Source of the DNA: Micropterix aruncella
Taxonomy: Eukaryota; Arthropoda; Insecta; Lepidoptera; Micropterigidae
Assembly (NCBI GenBank): GCA_944548615.1
Contig: OX155971.1
Span: 27,144,072 to 27,208,071, forward strand
Direction of reading: 5' to 3'
DNA length: 64,000 nucleotides
Positions 10,772 through 22,680 of this stretch are shown here, piece after piece. The notes beneath the pieces are model-generated. The model saw nothing but the letters and a program-made list of their open reading frames with translations. It did not search any database and was not told the DNA's origin. The translations under genes were made by a program, and so were the position numbers. Numbering within the stretch: position 1 is the first letter of the stretch; each line of letters begins with the position of its first letter.

Positions 10772-11934
10772 ACCTAAATTGTATCTACAAGCCATTCTAC
10801 TTTGCAATAGCCAAAGACTACTACTTTCTTATTACTTTCACAAGCTATTTTATTTTAGTATTATTTATTCGAAGTTAAGTAATTTAATTTAGGAATACTG
10901 AATAATCATGTTATTAAGTATCCCGGCAGTTTTTCACATGATTTGGCCTCAGAGTAGGCATTCAATAAAGATATATTTTACAATATTGTTTCGTGTTTTG
11001 ATTTTCAGGAAATTATTGAACAAATTTTTGTTTATCCACTATGATTTCACTTGTCCGACTTTCTATTAAAGCAGCTGGCTAACTCAAAGAATGTTTACTT
11101 TAAAAATCATTTTAGAGTCATTAAACCAGTTGAACATTACAGATCTACGTTAAATATCTCTATGAATAGTTCAATTTCTTACATTTTGCAGAAAAGTATG
11201 TAATATTTTGAACTTAATTTAAATTTAAAGATCTTCCGTTCTGTCGATTGAGTTTGTTAAAAGATTTTTCGTAATCCTAGTTATTATAAGCTGTAAGTTT
11301 TTTATTGACTACGTCAGTACAATTACTTAGATTAGTGCATATTTTCTTAATACTCTTATAAGGTTTTATATTATTAATACGGTAAAGGTGGTTATTACAG
11401 GCAAGAGACTCATTTGTTGTAATAAAACATTGTATATTATAAAAGTGGTCAAGTAAATTACCTGCTAAACAATATAGCAAGTTGATTTAAAACAGTGTAA
11501 AATAAGATCAAACACGACAGTTCGCGCGACAATAAAAAAAAATGAATAACAAACAGCGCAGCTAGATACACTAGTCTTGGTCTAGTTGGTTGTGCGATTT
11601 GGCCTCACCTTGTGTATGCTCGCATAAATATATGGACAAAGCTATATTTTTACTAAGCTACGATTAATATTTTTTGTTACTATTATTTATATACAGAAAT
11701 CTGTATATCCAGTTCTTTTCTTTGTACATTATTTAATAAATAAACAAAAAAATATTATGTTGAGGTACAAATGTAGTGACTGGATAAAACAAATTTCTCA
11801 ATAATGTGTATAAGTAAAAACAAACAATACATATAAAGAAAATAATAAATTGTCTTATTTATTATTTTCGAAATTGTTGAATTAGGAAATATAAAAACAT
11901 ATTGTGAATATCAAAATAATTTAGAGACCGCAAT
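10772..11934. other. No recognisable feature
   Basis: AT-rich. A 67-codon minus-strand frame at 11277-11480 is unremarkable. No repeat end was recognised. Confidence 0.4.
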
Positions 11935-12545
11935 AAGAACTCGACAAAGAATCTGCAAGCGGCAATCTCGAGCTATACATTTCGACGTCCCTCGAATGCA
12001 GACCACTTTTGGGCAGAGGCATTTTGTGTACATAGCCCCGAGGATATTCAACATGCTTTGCGAAGTTTTAAAAATGCATATGCCTAAGTATTATTTTAAA
12101 GCCAAAATTGACTCCCGGTTGAAACATGACGCCCGGCAAAATATTCATAAATTAATATACCCAGACAGTTTTAATCATTAAATTTTATCCTTGACAATTC
12201 TTATTATTATGTTCGCTGACTTTTATATTACTATTTCCTATTCATTAATTTTGGTTATTATTGTTTAATATTATTTGTAATTTTTTTAAATTTTATTTTA
12301 TTGAACACGATTATTTATTTTCTGTATTCAATTTTTAATATTTCCGGTTTTGTTTATTAACTTTAATTTGTAATGGTGACGGTAATGTATATAGGTATGT
12401 TGTTTTTCTCTTCTTTTTTTAAATTGCCGAATAATATGTCAATACAAATCTAGAGAGCTCGCTGCCTTGGAACAAGTCCTGGGCTTGTTCCAAGGCAGGC
12501 ACTTAGTTGGGCAGCAGCAGCACTTACATGCTAATGCTCATGTCG
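11935..12545 (+). pseudogene. 5'-truncated CR1-group LINE, extreme C terminus and 3' UTR
   Basis: The frame to 12181 encodes TTFGQRHFVYIAPRIFN near its start, the block that closes the protein of the LINE at 49174-49530 (TTFAQRHIFYIAPKLYN there). A 3' UTR follows, with the GCC..GAAC..TTAGTTGGGCAGC motif at 12463-12515. Only the last ~80 codons survive. The copy in this motif carries an unusual perfect hairpin, listed separately. Confidence 0.75.
12463..12497 (+). other. Perfect 14-bp hairpin in LINE 3' UTR
   Basis: tgccttggaacaag at 12463-12476 is followed by the loop tcctggg and its exact complement cttgttccaaggca at 12484-12497. It replaces the simpler form of the LINE 3'-end motif seen elsewhere in the window. 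Confidence 0.8.
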
Positions 12546-12930
12546 GCCGTGTTCAATTGTTATTTTTATTTAATAATTTTTAATACTTATTAAATATTGG
12601 CATGAATATCAGCAATGCATATTCATTGTAAATGTGTTGTTAAATTAATTGAATACATCAATAAATATTAGTTACCAATAGTAGTAATAGTAGATGTTAC
12701 GATGACTACATCCATTCATATACCAAAAAAATAATTGATTTCCCCTAATCGCGAATAGTATTTCAGGTAATATTAATATTCATATCAGCAACATGTATTC
12801 GAATAGATTTCAGTGGTTTTGTGGTTTTGTTTTGATTTATCGTCTCGCATACGGAATTAATGAAACCACAAGTCGTATTAGGAATTTAATTATTAGCCGT
12901 TTAGCCGTTGTTGTAGTAGGAGCAATATGT
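12546..12930. other. No recognisable feature
   Basis: AT-rich DNA between two LINE fragments. Nothing was recognised. Confidence 0.4.
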
Positions 12931-13660
12931 AACTGATAGAAGTAATGAGCCTTTTATTATGTTATGGTATTATAGGATGGGGCGGTTGCACAAAGTCCAC
13001 TCTACACCCTCTAGAAGTAGCGCAAAAATGTATTTTTAAAATAATCGCACGTAAACCGTATCGATTTCCGTCAGACACTCTTTACATCCAGTCCGAGGTT
13101 TTTGATGTAAGACAGCTTTGTATTCGCATGGCTCTAATATATACTAAAAATAAAATGACCGCTTATAATCAACAACGAGTTGGAAAGACGAGAGCAACAA
13201 AAACTGGTGATATGATGGTGCCAAGAACTTACACAGCATTTGGCCAGCGCCATTTCACGTTCATTGGCCCTAGAATGTACAACAATCTTCCCGAAGCAAT
13301 TAAAAGTAGTGAGAACTAATCCACTTTTAAAAAATCTTTTACCGATTGGTTGTTGGAGGTGGGTAGGGACGGTTTAGGGAATATGCTGACTGTTGTATTT
13401 TGAATGATAGTATTTAGTACTTAGTATTTAGCTTTTACCGTGATAATTTTAAATGACTATTATAGGTATGTAAACGTTATATCAATAGATGTATATAAGT
13501 ATCTATATTTGTACATGCGTAAATATTTGTAGTGTCATATTTGTCGATTTAAAAATAAGTATTAACTATAGTTTAAGTTGACAGTGCACACTTAATATCT
13601 AGTCATTAAAAGTCTGCCTTAGAACAGGCCTAGGCGTAGTTAGGCGACTGTGTCAAACAT
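12931..13660 (+). pseudogene. 5'-truncated CR1-group LINE, C-terminal region and 3' UTR
   Basis: The frame 12945-13319 encodes the LINE region after the RT: YGIIGWGGCTKSTLHPLE, then AQKCIFKIIARKPYRFPS, then TAFGQRHFTFIGPRMYN. The conserved C terminus appears to continue in another frame just past the stop (tccacttttaaaaaatcttt). The 3' UTR holds the motif tctgccttagaacaggcc...tagttaggcgac at 13613-13647. It is related to the copies at 11.9 kb and 49.2 kb but belongs to a different subfamily. Confidence 0.8.
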
Positions 13661-13689
13661 TAAAAATAATGTCGCATCAATTAATAGGC

Positions 13690-13757
13690 CCAGAGGCAGC
13701 GACAAAAAAATGCAAGTGTTTTTGCAAAAAAATGCAAGCGACAAAAAAATGCAAGTG
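13690..13757. repeat. Short tandem repeat, ~20-bp units
   Basis: The unit gcgacaaaaaaatgcaagtg is repeated three times with small changes, just downstream of the LINE end. Confidence 0.8.
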
Positions 13758-13765
13758 AAAAGCTA

Positions 13766-14080
13766 AAAAATCATCAGTAGAGAGTGGATGCAATACAGAA
13801 CTCGAAACATGTGTTCAGTTTGATTAACAATAGAATGCGTAGCCTCAGCTCTACTATATATTTGTCCCATAAATAACGTATATTATATTGGGCGGCACAT
13901 TAGACCGATGCCCAATAGTTACCGACAAATATGTAGGTACCGGCGTATTTGCAGTGATTTAATTTTTGTGACATGTATGGAGTAATGCTGACGCCATGCA
14001 TTCTATTGTATAGCAGTCTGACCATTTGTTTCGAGTTCTTGATTGCATCAACTGACAACTGATGAATTTTCAGATTTTCA
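13766..14080. mobile_element. Foldback MITE with long imperfect terminal inverted repeats
   Basis: The left ~85 bp (atcatcag...tgcaatacagaactcgaaac...caatagaatgcgtagcc) reappears as an imperfect reverse complement at about 13990-14075 (ggcgtcag, gcattctattgt, gtttcgagttcttgattgca). The ~140-bp centre has no ORF. No target duplication could be fixed, so the superfamily is open. The structure is what I see; the transposon label is inference. Confidence 0.6.
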
Positions 14081-14432
14081 AAATCCTTTGGAGGTACTAA
14101 TTAAAATTACACATTTCCTAGTACACCAGCGCCATATATGTCCCGGGATCTGGCCTGCTGACTCTACCCCGGCATTCTGTGGTCAAAATACTATCTGATC
14201 TGAAAATATTTAGCTGAAAGCTTTACGAAACGGTTTCACTTTTATGTCGCTGGCTCCCCTACTATAAATTAACTCACAGCATTTCTTTATTAGTGATAAT
14301 TATGCATGCTTTGTAGCCGCCTTTGCTTTCGCTAAGTCTCAGTTTCACAGTATTGAAATAGAGTATTATTGGCGTAAGGCAAATATGAGCATCGCTCGAC
14401 TGTTTGGATATACCGGCACTTACAGATTATAT
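14081..14432. other. No recognisable feature
   Basis: No ORF or known repeat. The sequence just left of 14433 is ordinary target DNA for the next family A copy. Confidence 0.35.
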
Positions 14433-15174
14433 TTGCCTACAGCCACATCTTGCGGTGTCAACTACAACGGGCGAGCCCGTCACCACAGGACGTTTTAACG
14501 ATTAGTCGTTCTATCGCCCTGCAGTGAACGTAGAGACTTTGGACAGTACATTCTACGTCCAGCTACGTCAACAACCCGTGAGAGTCCAACGCCTTACCGC
14601 GAGTTAGCCAGGAGTAACCCGGCGGGCTCGAGATACTCGCGCCCTCACTTCCAATTGTGACCAGATTTCTCCGGTCTCTCGATTGGTACCGAGTTCGAGG
14701 TCGCTTGCGCGGTCCTCTCCCTTATGAAGCGGTGAAACGGAGAGCACAACCGATTGGAGCAAACCCCGCACGGTGCGCAGACCGTACAATCTTCGCGGAC
14801 CAAGGCGTCCTTTGCCCGCCTCTTACCCGGGATCGGATGGCCATAGGTCAATTCCAGAGCAGTCGCCATAAGGTACGCAACCACCCCCGCTCTATAGGAA
14901 ACAGTACAGTTCCCAGACTCCCCCGACTGTTAGTCGGAGAGCACAACCGATTGGAGCAAACCCCGCACGGTGCGCAGACCGTCCAGGGGCGCCAGAGGTT
15001 TGATTCCCAGGGGAGACTGGTTGACCCAGTGTCCTACCCAGGACTCGCACCCCATGCGAGGAGGCCGTCGGATGGGTGTTGACCCGTGAGTGTGACCGAC
15101 CCTGGACACATGGGTCATCGTGGCCAACTCATCATGGGCCCGTTAGCCCCCAGCCACAATTGCCTACAGCCACA
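14433..15174 (+). repeat. Family A interspersed repeat with 15-bp TSD
   Basis: A full-length copy in plus orientation: tcttgcggtgtcaactac at the left and gggcccgttagccccc at the right. The flanking direct repeat ttgcctacagccaca lies at 14433-14447 and 15160-15174. A TSD of this length indicates LINE-type target-primed insertion, not cut-and-paste. A second piece, cagccacaa, just left of the right TSD may be part of an imperfect target copy. Overlapping frames up to 141 codons on both strands are not shared with other copies. Confidence 0.85.
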
Positions 15175-15639
15175 GTTGGAGTTACTAAATATGCACAGTG
15201 CCTTTATCAAATAAAACCGTTCATCAAATTCAGCTCCATTTATTAACGTTCTATTCGGGGCGGAATAAATTTACCAGTTATTTTTAACGAAAAACTAACA
15301 ACAAAACGTACGATTGATATTCCAATTAAATCATTAGCTGTAGGTAGGAAGCGTAGTTTCAAAATTTTATAGGGGTTACAAAAACAGTGTACTGGAAAAT
15401 ATTCTTGGAATATAATTTAAAAATATTTACAAAATCTTACTAATGACATTGATTTATATGGTATAAGATTGCTCAAATAAATAGCACGATTTGGCAACCC
15501 TTCTGAAACGGCGAAATGCAGCTGGCACTGATAGCCTTGCCGACCAAACGAGTAGCAATTTATTTGGCCATCTATTATGATATTGGTAATGAATAGTTTT
15601 TATAAAGGACTGATTGATATCATATAAAAATCTAATGAT
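15175..15639. other. No recognisable feature
   Basis: AT-rich spacer between two family A copies. No ORF or motif was recognised. Confidence 0.4.
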
Positions 15640-16225
15640 CCCAGTGCAGTTGGAGCATCATGACACATGTGTGAGGGTCGGCCCACCACACCCATCCGGT
15701 AGCCTCCACGTAGAAGTGCGATTCCAAGTAGAACTATGTGCATGCGCGCCAGTTACCCTGGGATTTGTCCTTCGGGTGCTTCTGGATGCTTTGCGCATCG
15801 TGCGGCATCAGCCAATCGACTGTGCATTCCGACTGACAGCCGGGGGAGTCTAAAAACAGAATTGTTTCCTATAGAGCTAGGGTAGTTGTTAACCTCACGG
15901 CAACTGCTCTTGAAACAGGCATTCGGATACCCGATACCGGGTGAAGAGCCGAGCAAAGGATGCCGTGGTCCACTATAGATTCGGTAGGTAGACACCGTAT
16001 CACCGCGACGTAAGGGAGTTGCCTTAAGTCTTCTACTCTTACCGGAAGACCGGAGTAATCTGGTTGCAACTGAAAGTAAGACGTTGGGTTCTTACGGGCG
16101 AGTGGCGTAACTAGACAGTAGATTATTTTTGTTCCCAAATCTTCTACGCTCACCTCATGGGAGATAGAACGATCTAATATCTTTAAAACTTCGTGACGTG
16201 ACAGGTTCGCCCCTTGTAGGTGACA
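15640..16225 (-). repeat. Family A interspersed repeat
   Basis: Minus-orientation copy from cccagtgcagttggagcatc to the terminal gtaggtgaca. It carries the shared blocks gcgcatcgtgcggcatcagc, ccgagcaaaggatgccgtgg and cttctacgctcacctcatgg. The 140-codon minus-strand frame inside is not conserved. It lies almost end to end with the next copy in the same orientation. Confidence 0.8.
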
Positions 16226-16249
16226 GCTATAGCCGATTGATTGAATATT

Positions 16250-16600
16250 AGGAGCTAATAGGCCCAATGCAGTTGGGTCATTATGACCCATGTGTTAGGA
16301 TCGGACCAACTCACAGGTCAGCACCCATCTGGTAGTCTTCGAGCCCGGGAAGGACTCTGTGCCTGCATGCCAATTCCCCTGGGAATCGTACTTCGTTTGC
16401 TCCTGGACGGTTTGCAATGCGCACCGTGCTATGTCAGCCAATCGACTGTGCATTCCGACTGATAACCGGGAGAGTCTGGGAGCGGCTTTGTTTCCTATAG
16501 AGTGGGGGTTGTTGTTTACCTTACGGAAACCGCTCTTAAAATGACCAATCGGGCAATGGACGCTATGGTCCGTAATAGATTCTCTCGTTGACTAGGTGCA
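16250..16600 (-). repeat. Family A interspersed repeat, truncated
   Basis: This copy starts at the same end as other minus copies (aggagctaataggcccaatg) but stops after the block ggacgctatggtccgtaatag, losing roughly the last 300 bp. With the previous copy it forms a direct pair, which could reflect two insertions or an unequal exchange. Confidence 0.75.
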
Positions 16601-17960
16601 CTGTCGGGTGGAAATCACATTGTTAAAGTTCGGTTGGAATATCTCATACACAAGCTACACTATTAACGGACCCCAATCTTTGAGAGGGCGCTCATAGGTT
16701 TTATTTATGGAATTATTACTCAGGTGAAATGAGTCTTTGCCTACTTGCCGGGAAAGTCTTGGGGTGACACAGCCGATTTTTTTCTTTTTGACACAGGCGT
16801 GATACTCCAACAAGTCTCAGGTGGGCTTGGTTGCGCTTTACTGGGCACATTAGAAAAAAAACATTAATTTACGCGCGATATAACTTGGATTCAGACAGAT
16901 GTATACCTAATTTTAATAGCATAAGACGGTATTTTGTAGATGGTTAATTTATTTAAATGCTCTTGCATTTAAATGTGTATATAACTAATAAATAAATTTC
17001 TATTTCAAACCAGTTGATAGGAATTCCTACACTTGGTCATGTCAAAACTAATAAAAATAACAAGTAAAATATTTAAATAAATACCTATTAAGGTATAAGA
17101 TATAAACGTCGGTATTGCAAGGTATGAACGTCGAACGTCCAAGCGCAGATTTTCTAGGTTATATAGAGGAGACAACATTTTCCAATATTTTAAATCAAAA
17201 TTCTTTCTTAATTTCGTAACATTTTCATGTGGACAATAGTACTAAATAATCAAACAAATATTGGATAATTCCACAAATTATCATACGGGAAGATACTTTA
17301 AAGAAAAACCAAAAATATAAAAAAAACAGTAATAATAATTATAGTCAATAGCCAATAGTTAGAAGAAAAAAATTTAAAAAAACGCAATTGTAAAAATAGT
17401 CAATAATAGAAAGAATAAGGAATAATAATAGTCAAGTAGGTCAATAGAGCTGCGAAAAATTGATATTGTCGAAATCCTCATTGCTATAAATGGGGTTTTT
17501 AGTCAAAATACCCTGTACTTTTTTCTTAAAGTCTTTTTTCTTACTTTTTTCTTTTTTCTTAAATAACGAATCCTCATCCGAAACAATACATTTAAGTGTT
17601 CCCATGCGAATCACTCCTGTTTCATCTTCTTTTATAGCTTATAGATTATAGTCTCGCTTCTGGGTGCACTAAATTTTCCACCACTATTCGCTGTCACCAA
17701 CCCTCCTCATCCAGTTGGAACCAGCAATTTGACGTAAATCATAGCACCGACTTGATGACGGGCTTTTTATTCCAGAGTGTGGTTGCCGATGTTAAACGAC
17801 CACTGTAGCTGAGGGCAGATTTGTTTTGACTTTATTTTCGAAAAGTCCTCTTCATCGTTAAATCATAATCAAGCATCACTAAACCCTTAAAGCTTGTTTG
17901 TATTTTTGCGTGTTTCTACTATTTATTGTGAACTCACAATGAGCAGGTTTATTGTCAATA
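16601..17960. other. Repeat scraps and AT-rich DNA
   Basis: Two short pieces recur elsewhere: ggaatatctcatacacaagc (16638) resembles the repeat ending near 30215 and 34980, and ctacttgccgggaaagtctt (16741) resembles 36961-36985. The rest is AT-rich with many A/T runs and no gene signal. Confidence 0.4.
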
Positions 17961-17964
17961 TGAC

Positions 17965-18085
17965 AATCTCTTACAACCAACCACACATACATATACACAC
18001 ATGTGTGTGTAAGTGTGTGTCTTGTTATTGCATTCGATCGAAAATGGTGACCCAGCCGGAAATCGCATGGTCTTTAAATAATTCC
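17965..18085 (-). mobile_element. tRNA-derived SINE, 5'-truncated copy
   Basis: On the minus strand it reads gatttccggctgggtcacca, then atcgaatgcaataacaagac and a (CA/CATA)n tail. This matches the distal half of the SINE at 41466-41645. The tRNA-like head is missing apart from the end of the B-box region. The 67-codon plus-strand frame across it is not a gene. Confidence 0.65.
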
Positions 18086-19721
18086 AATACAATATAATAA
18101 TTGTACATTATAAAGATACTTCTATTTAGGAAAAAAAAACATGTGGGAAAACGTGAAACAAATAATTTCTTATCCTCCTCCTTTGCCTTTCACGAGTCGG
18201 CCTTAGGGAAAAATGAGGAAAAACGTTGACTCGGAAATATCGTAAATCTTATTATCGAAAATAAGCCAGCGTGGAGTATTTTCTTCTCTCGCTGTTTTGC
18301 GAGATAAAATAACCAACCGAATGTGAACGTACTTCACACGCGAAAAGTTCCGTTTGGCGATAACCTTTACAATCCTGAGTAATTCTCATATTTTATATTG
18401 AGTAGAGAAAACATATGAATATAAACATGCTTTTGTTCGACAATGGCATGATCACAGATTTGGTTTTGTTTGGTATCGAATTGGACTTATACTGATACAC
18501 GTAGCAAAATATTGCCTGTAACGTTGACGGCTGGATGATTATAAAAACGAAAATTTCAATAGTTGTTAGTCGGACGGCGGTAACAATTAATTATATTCCT
18601 TTGAAAAACTAAAAAAATTAGATTCGGAGACAGCAATTTCATTAAGTAAGTTAATGTCAGTTTGTTTTCAAAAGTATATTTATTATTAGTACATTATTGA
18701 TTACAGATCCGTTTATGACGACAATGAAAGGTTGTTAAATAATTTAAACAAATTTTTAAATTTACAATTCAAAAAAAAAAAAAAAATACATTGAAATGAT
18801 TAACTCCTCCTACTTGAGTTAACCATTCTTGGTTTGACGCTTACAAATGCTAAGATTTGAGCTAATTAATTTTGGTTAGCCAACGGTCACCTTGCAAAAA
18901 ATCCATTTAAAATATAGAACGCGTTTCTAGATAGATAGATAGATTAGAACCGATAAGGTTATAATGTTTTATATGTAAAATTTCAATGCGATCATTTTAC
19001 AGTTATTCTTTTTATGATCCGTATAGTGGTTTACAATTTATAGTCGTTTTACTCAAGGTCATTGACTTGCGCCGAATTTACGCGCGAAAATGTCGACGGC
19101 GTAAGTGACAGCTGAATTTTTACTTCGCGATTGGAGGGGTTAAAAAGTGAATACAAAGCAAGTAAGCGATTAAGTAGTTGAATTAAAAATAAAAATCATG
19201 AAAAACAATCAAGGACGTTTAACATATAGACATACATAACATTCCAATTAAAAAACAAACGTATCATGTCAAAAATTGTAATACTACTTTGCGTTGATAA
19301 TAAATTATCGAACTTAAATATACATTATTTTATCATTGACTTACAGAAAAAAAATATATCTTATTAGACATGTGAATTATTATTATTATTATTATTATAA
19401 CTGATTATTTCATTATGATTATAAGTATATGATGATTAATGTTTTTATTATTTTAAATTTAATAATATTATATTTTTATTATTTTTTAATTGTTTTTTTT
19501 GTTTTTTTTTAATATCTGATTAAATTGTTTTTTTTATGTAATGCGCATACTATTCTTCAACTATCAATACGTTTATAATTATTTAAATTGATTATTTCAT
19601 AACTATCATGTTTTTGATCATTTTACGTAATCCCTATTTTTTTTAAATTTAACTTACATATTAATTTGCGATTTTCTATTTTTTACTTTTATATTATGAA
19701 TGTATACTGTGTTTTTAGAAT
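18086..19721. other. AT-rich DNA with simple repeats, no gene seen
   Basis: This holds a 17-bp A run near 18772, (GATA)n near 18933 and (ATT)n at 19376-19398. No ORF with a recognisable domain. The last ~300 bp, before 19722, may be 3' UTR of the LINE whose end motif follows. Confidence 0.4.
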
Positions 19722-19764
19722 GTCCGCTCGAGAACAAGCGTTGCTTAGTTAGGCGACATCGGAC
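19722..19764 (+). other. LINE 3'-end motif
   Basis: gtccgctcgagaacaagcg and ttgcttagttaggcgac, closed by atcggac, which pairs with the opening gtccg. It is the same arrangement as at 13613, 31671 and 38123. No coding part is left upstream, so this marks a very short LINE insertion in plus orientation. Confidence 0.55.
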
Positions 19765-20109
19765 AATAAACATCATCTTATAAGAGTTTAATTTCTTGCT
19801 GTCGCTTAAGTAATTTAGTATAATATTTTATTCGATGTTTTAATTGTAAATTATTTTTTTTTATGAATTGCTTTATAAATAAAAATATACAAACATTTAA
19901 AGTTATCAAAAATAATAAAGGTTCAAAAATAAAAAATATATATATCGCAATAAAAAAAAGCATTATAAAATCAATGAATTAATATTAATATATCTATAAA
20001 ATTCATAAAATGTTTATTATTATTAAAAAAAATATTATACAGAAATTGAAAAAGAAAGATAGAAAATATAATTCAATCGCTTACAATATCTTTTTTTTTA
20101 TAATAAAAT
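19765..20109. other. AT-rich DNA, no feature
   Basis: A very AT-rich stretch. A 61-codon minus-strand frame is a composition artefact rich in Phe, Ile and Lys. Confidence 0.4.
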
Positions 20110-20600
20110 TCAGTTCAATCTATTTCGTCATCTACTATTAAATATCGAGAGTCTATTATTAGTAGGTTTTTTAATTCCCTTTTGAAAGCCTGCGGTCTAT
20201 ATATTTGACCAATGCTGTCCGGTAACAAATTATAAATATGTATGCCTTGATATTTACTGCTATTTCGATATATATTGGAGGATGGTTGCCTAGGATGGCT
20301 GGCGAAAATTATTTTAGGCGTCGTGTCATAGCTATACAATATACATGTCTACAGGCCCCTTTGTACGTTATTTTCCCTTGAAGAAATCGCAGACAGTTTC
20401 AAGCACGTAAAGATGAAATAGAGTAAGTATATTTAGCTTGATAAATAGAGTACGGCAAGATTCAGTTTGGAAAGTCCCAAATAAGGCTGTTACCGCCTTC
20501 TTGTGTAATATTCTTTTTACGTCTCCATCTCGTAATATAAAAATATCTGAAACATCGTGACGACAAAATATATACAAAATAAACACGGAGCAGGTAGAAA
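20110..20600 (-). pseudogene. LINE fragment, region after the reverse transcriptase
   Basis: Two minus-strand frames together cover the C-terminal region of a CR1-group LINE. 20368-20586 reads HKKAVTALFGTFQTESCRTL and LNILTLFHLYVLETV; 20115-20339 reads KYQGIHIYNLLPDSIGQI and FKRELKNLLI. These are the conserved blocks following the RT in this clade, and the 51.0-51.3 kb fragment carries the same AVRSLYRVLPRSSRKPLF type of block. The frames are separated by a frameshift or stop near 20340-20368. No EN or RT core remains. Confidence 0.75.
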
Positions 20601-22422
20601 TCGACTGCTGTAGCTAGGTGGGAATAATACAGAGCTCCATTATAGGACCATTTTTACCTCCACGATCCAAGGGAAAGTATCCTAAATACGCTAAAAAAAA
20701 ATCGAGATGAAATGGAAATATCCATTTTGACCCCCTCTCAGACGATTAGGATCATTTCCAGATTGAAGTCTGTTTGTGAGCGGTGTGTGTTGCAACAGCC
20801 AGTGTTGCAACCATCTTCGATGTATCATTTCCTCTTATAAACAATAGATAATATTAAATATAAATATATAAAAGTTCAAAATAATTTAAAGTTCAAACAA
20901 TGAGTGCCAAACGCTCTCTATAAAAAAATTCAGACGCACTCTACGCATTAATTCACTTTCGAATATTCTAGAAGGCCGGTAGGTAGAAATCATATCCGAT
21001 ATTTTGCGAGCCGGACAAAGAAATATACCGACCGGTCACCACTTTTTGGGTTGGAGGCGGTCCGGGACTGACGTGTCCCGGGCCGTCATCACAGATAGAA
21101 GAAACCCTGCCGAGTCACTAGTCTTGCCGATTTGAAAAAAAATTAAATGTGTTAGAATCAGTGCTCAATAGTTCCAAGGTAGGAATTTAATTATATAGAT
21201 GCTAATTAGCTCATGTCTCCAGAAAATATAGTGTGATTTCCGTCCTTACAGAGACGCACCGACGGTTCGTGGACTGGTTTTTTTTTTGGTTCCTCTTTTT
21301 TTTTGGTTTCTTTTTTTTTTGGTTTCCTTTTTTCTATTTCTTTCTTTTTAGGGATTTTTTTCTCATCATACCTATCATTTTCAACTTTTTTTCATAATTA
21401 GTTTTCTTTATTTTTCTTTATAATCGCGAGGACATCACGAATCCGTGCCAGTCTTCTCGTACTACAAATACCTTAAAGAGTAATATAGAACCTCAAAACG
21501 TGAGGTCGGTTCTTTTAGTATAACAGAATATAGTCCTATTCTTTTGTAATTTTAGCCAGGCCGAAGGGTCATATAAATATTTTTTTTTTTTAGAAAAGTA
21601 GTTAATACATTTTCTTTATATAAGATAGGTAGCGCGATACAACCCGGTTGGGGCTAATATCATTTTTTTCATTTCTTTCTATTTCTTGGTTCTTCCTCTT
21701 TCTTTTACCTTTTTTTTAAATAATTAGATTTTATATATAAAAACCGGTTATACAAATCGGACGCGAGGTAGACGAAGTTTGAAATAGGGGTCTCCGGAAA
21801 AGGTGACCTACCGTATATATAAAAAATACCTAATAGGTACCCTATTTTATTATAATAGTGTGATTCCCTAATACGTCGAAATAGGTATCCCTAAAAATTC
21901 GTTTTATCTTACTCATAGTAATATTCTAAAAAAGACTCTCACGTAAAGAGGGCGCTGATCGCGGTCCAATAAATTTCGTTTGGCTGCTGTCAGCGCCTTT
22001 CTCTCGTGCCAGCTAATTGGCCGGTCGAACGGAGAATCAGATTAGGAGCCAGAAATAAAGAAAAAAAATATAGATATATTACGATATATAGAAACGCAGA
22101 AGTTCACCAGATTTTTTAAGATTTCTTTTCTTCCCTAGACCGGACGCCTCCTAAAGGCGAACCCCATTTCACGCAGGGGCACCGCATTCCTTTAAATAGC
22201 GCGCAGATCCGCGCTCTCTGAGAGTTTCCCCCACGACCTTCTCCGACATCCTTCCTTAAATGAGCAGCCGGCCTCTCAGGCGGTGTTATCCTGTATCCCA
22301 ATAAATTCGCCGCGCAGAAGCCTCTTTCCGGTACAGGATCTGCTTGCTCAACCAGCGAACCGTTCCAGCACTTGGTAGTCTGGCGTCCTCTTGCTTTTAT
22401 AGCTACATTATCATTCAATAAT
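20601..22422. other. Mixed low-complexity DNA, possible gypsy LTR upstream part
   Basis: It contains a GC-rich piece near 21050-21100 (ggcggtccgggactgacgtg), long T runs at 21280-21350 and pyrimidine-rich DNA. The right part, perhaps from ~21950, may be the U3/R region of the LTR whose end is at 22530, but I could not find its 5' TG end. The 100-codon minus-strand frame at 22116-22418 is not recognised. Confidence 0.35.
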
Positions 22423-22680
22423 AAGTAAATACCTCTTATTGACTACCAAATCGCTGTCTTGCTTAATAACATCAACATAATATAAATTTGCGTAAACAAA
22501 CTTCAATAAATAGAACGGTCTCGTTACAGTTTTGGCGCCCAATCGCGGGGCCTTAACATACTTACTATATTTCCTTATTATTATATATATACACATAAGT
22601 TTCAAATAAAATATACATTTCTTTTTTTGTAAATATAATTCCCGCATTGGTCGTGCAGTTTTGTCACCCAATCGCGGATC
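22423..22680 (+). mobile_element. Ty3/gypsy LTR 3' end with primer-binding site
   Basis: 22423-22530 is repeated at 29854-29960, and the match stops at ...ctcgttacagt in both, marking an LTR end. Here it is followed by tggcgcccaatcgcgggg at 22533-22550, a typical tRNA primer-binding site. A second diverged version, tgtcacccaatcgcgga, lies at 22662-22678, suggesting duplication or a second decayed element. Two features separate LTR and PBS from flank: the solo copy at 29.9 kb lacks the PBS, and integrase sequence follows downstream. Confidence 0.7.

Noticed and set aside
14604..15127. Several overlapping ORFs of 61-141 codons on both strands in a family A copy
   Set aside because: They come from the GC-rich composition of the repeat. 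Other family A copies break these frames, and no domain is seen.
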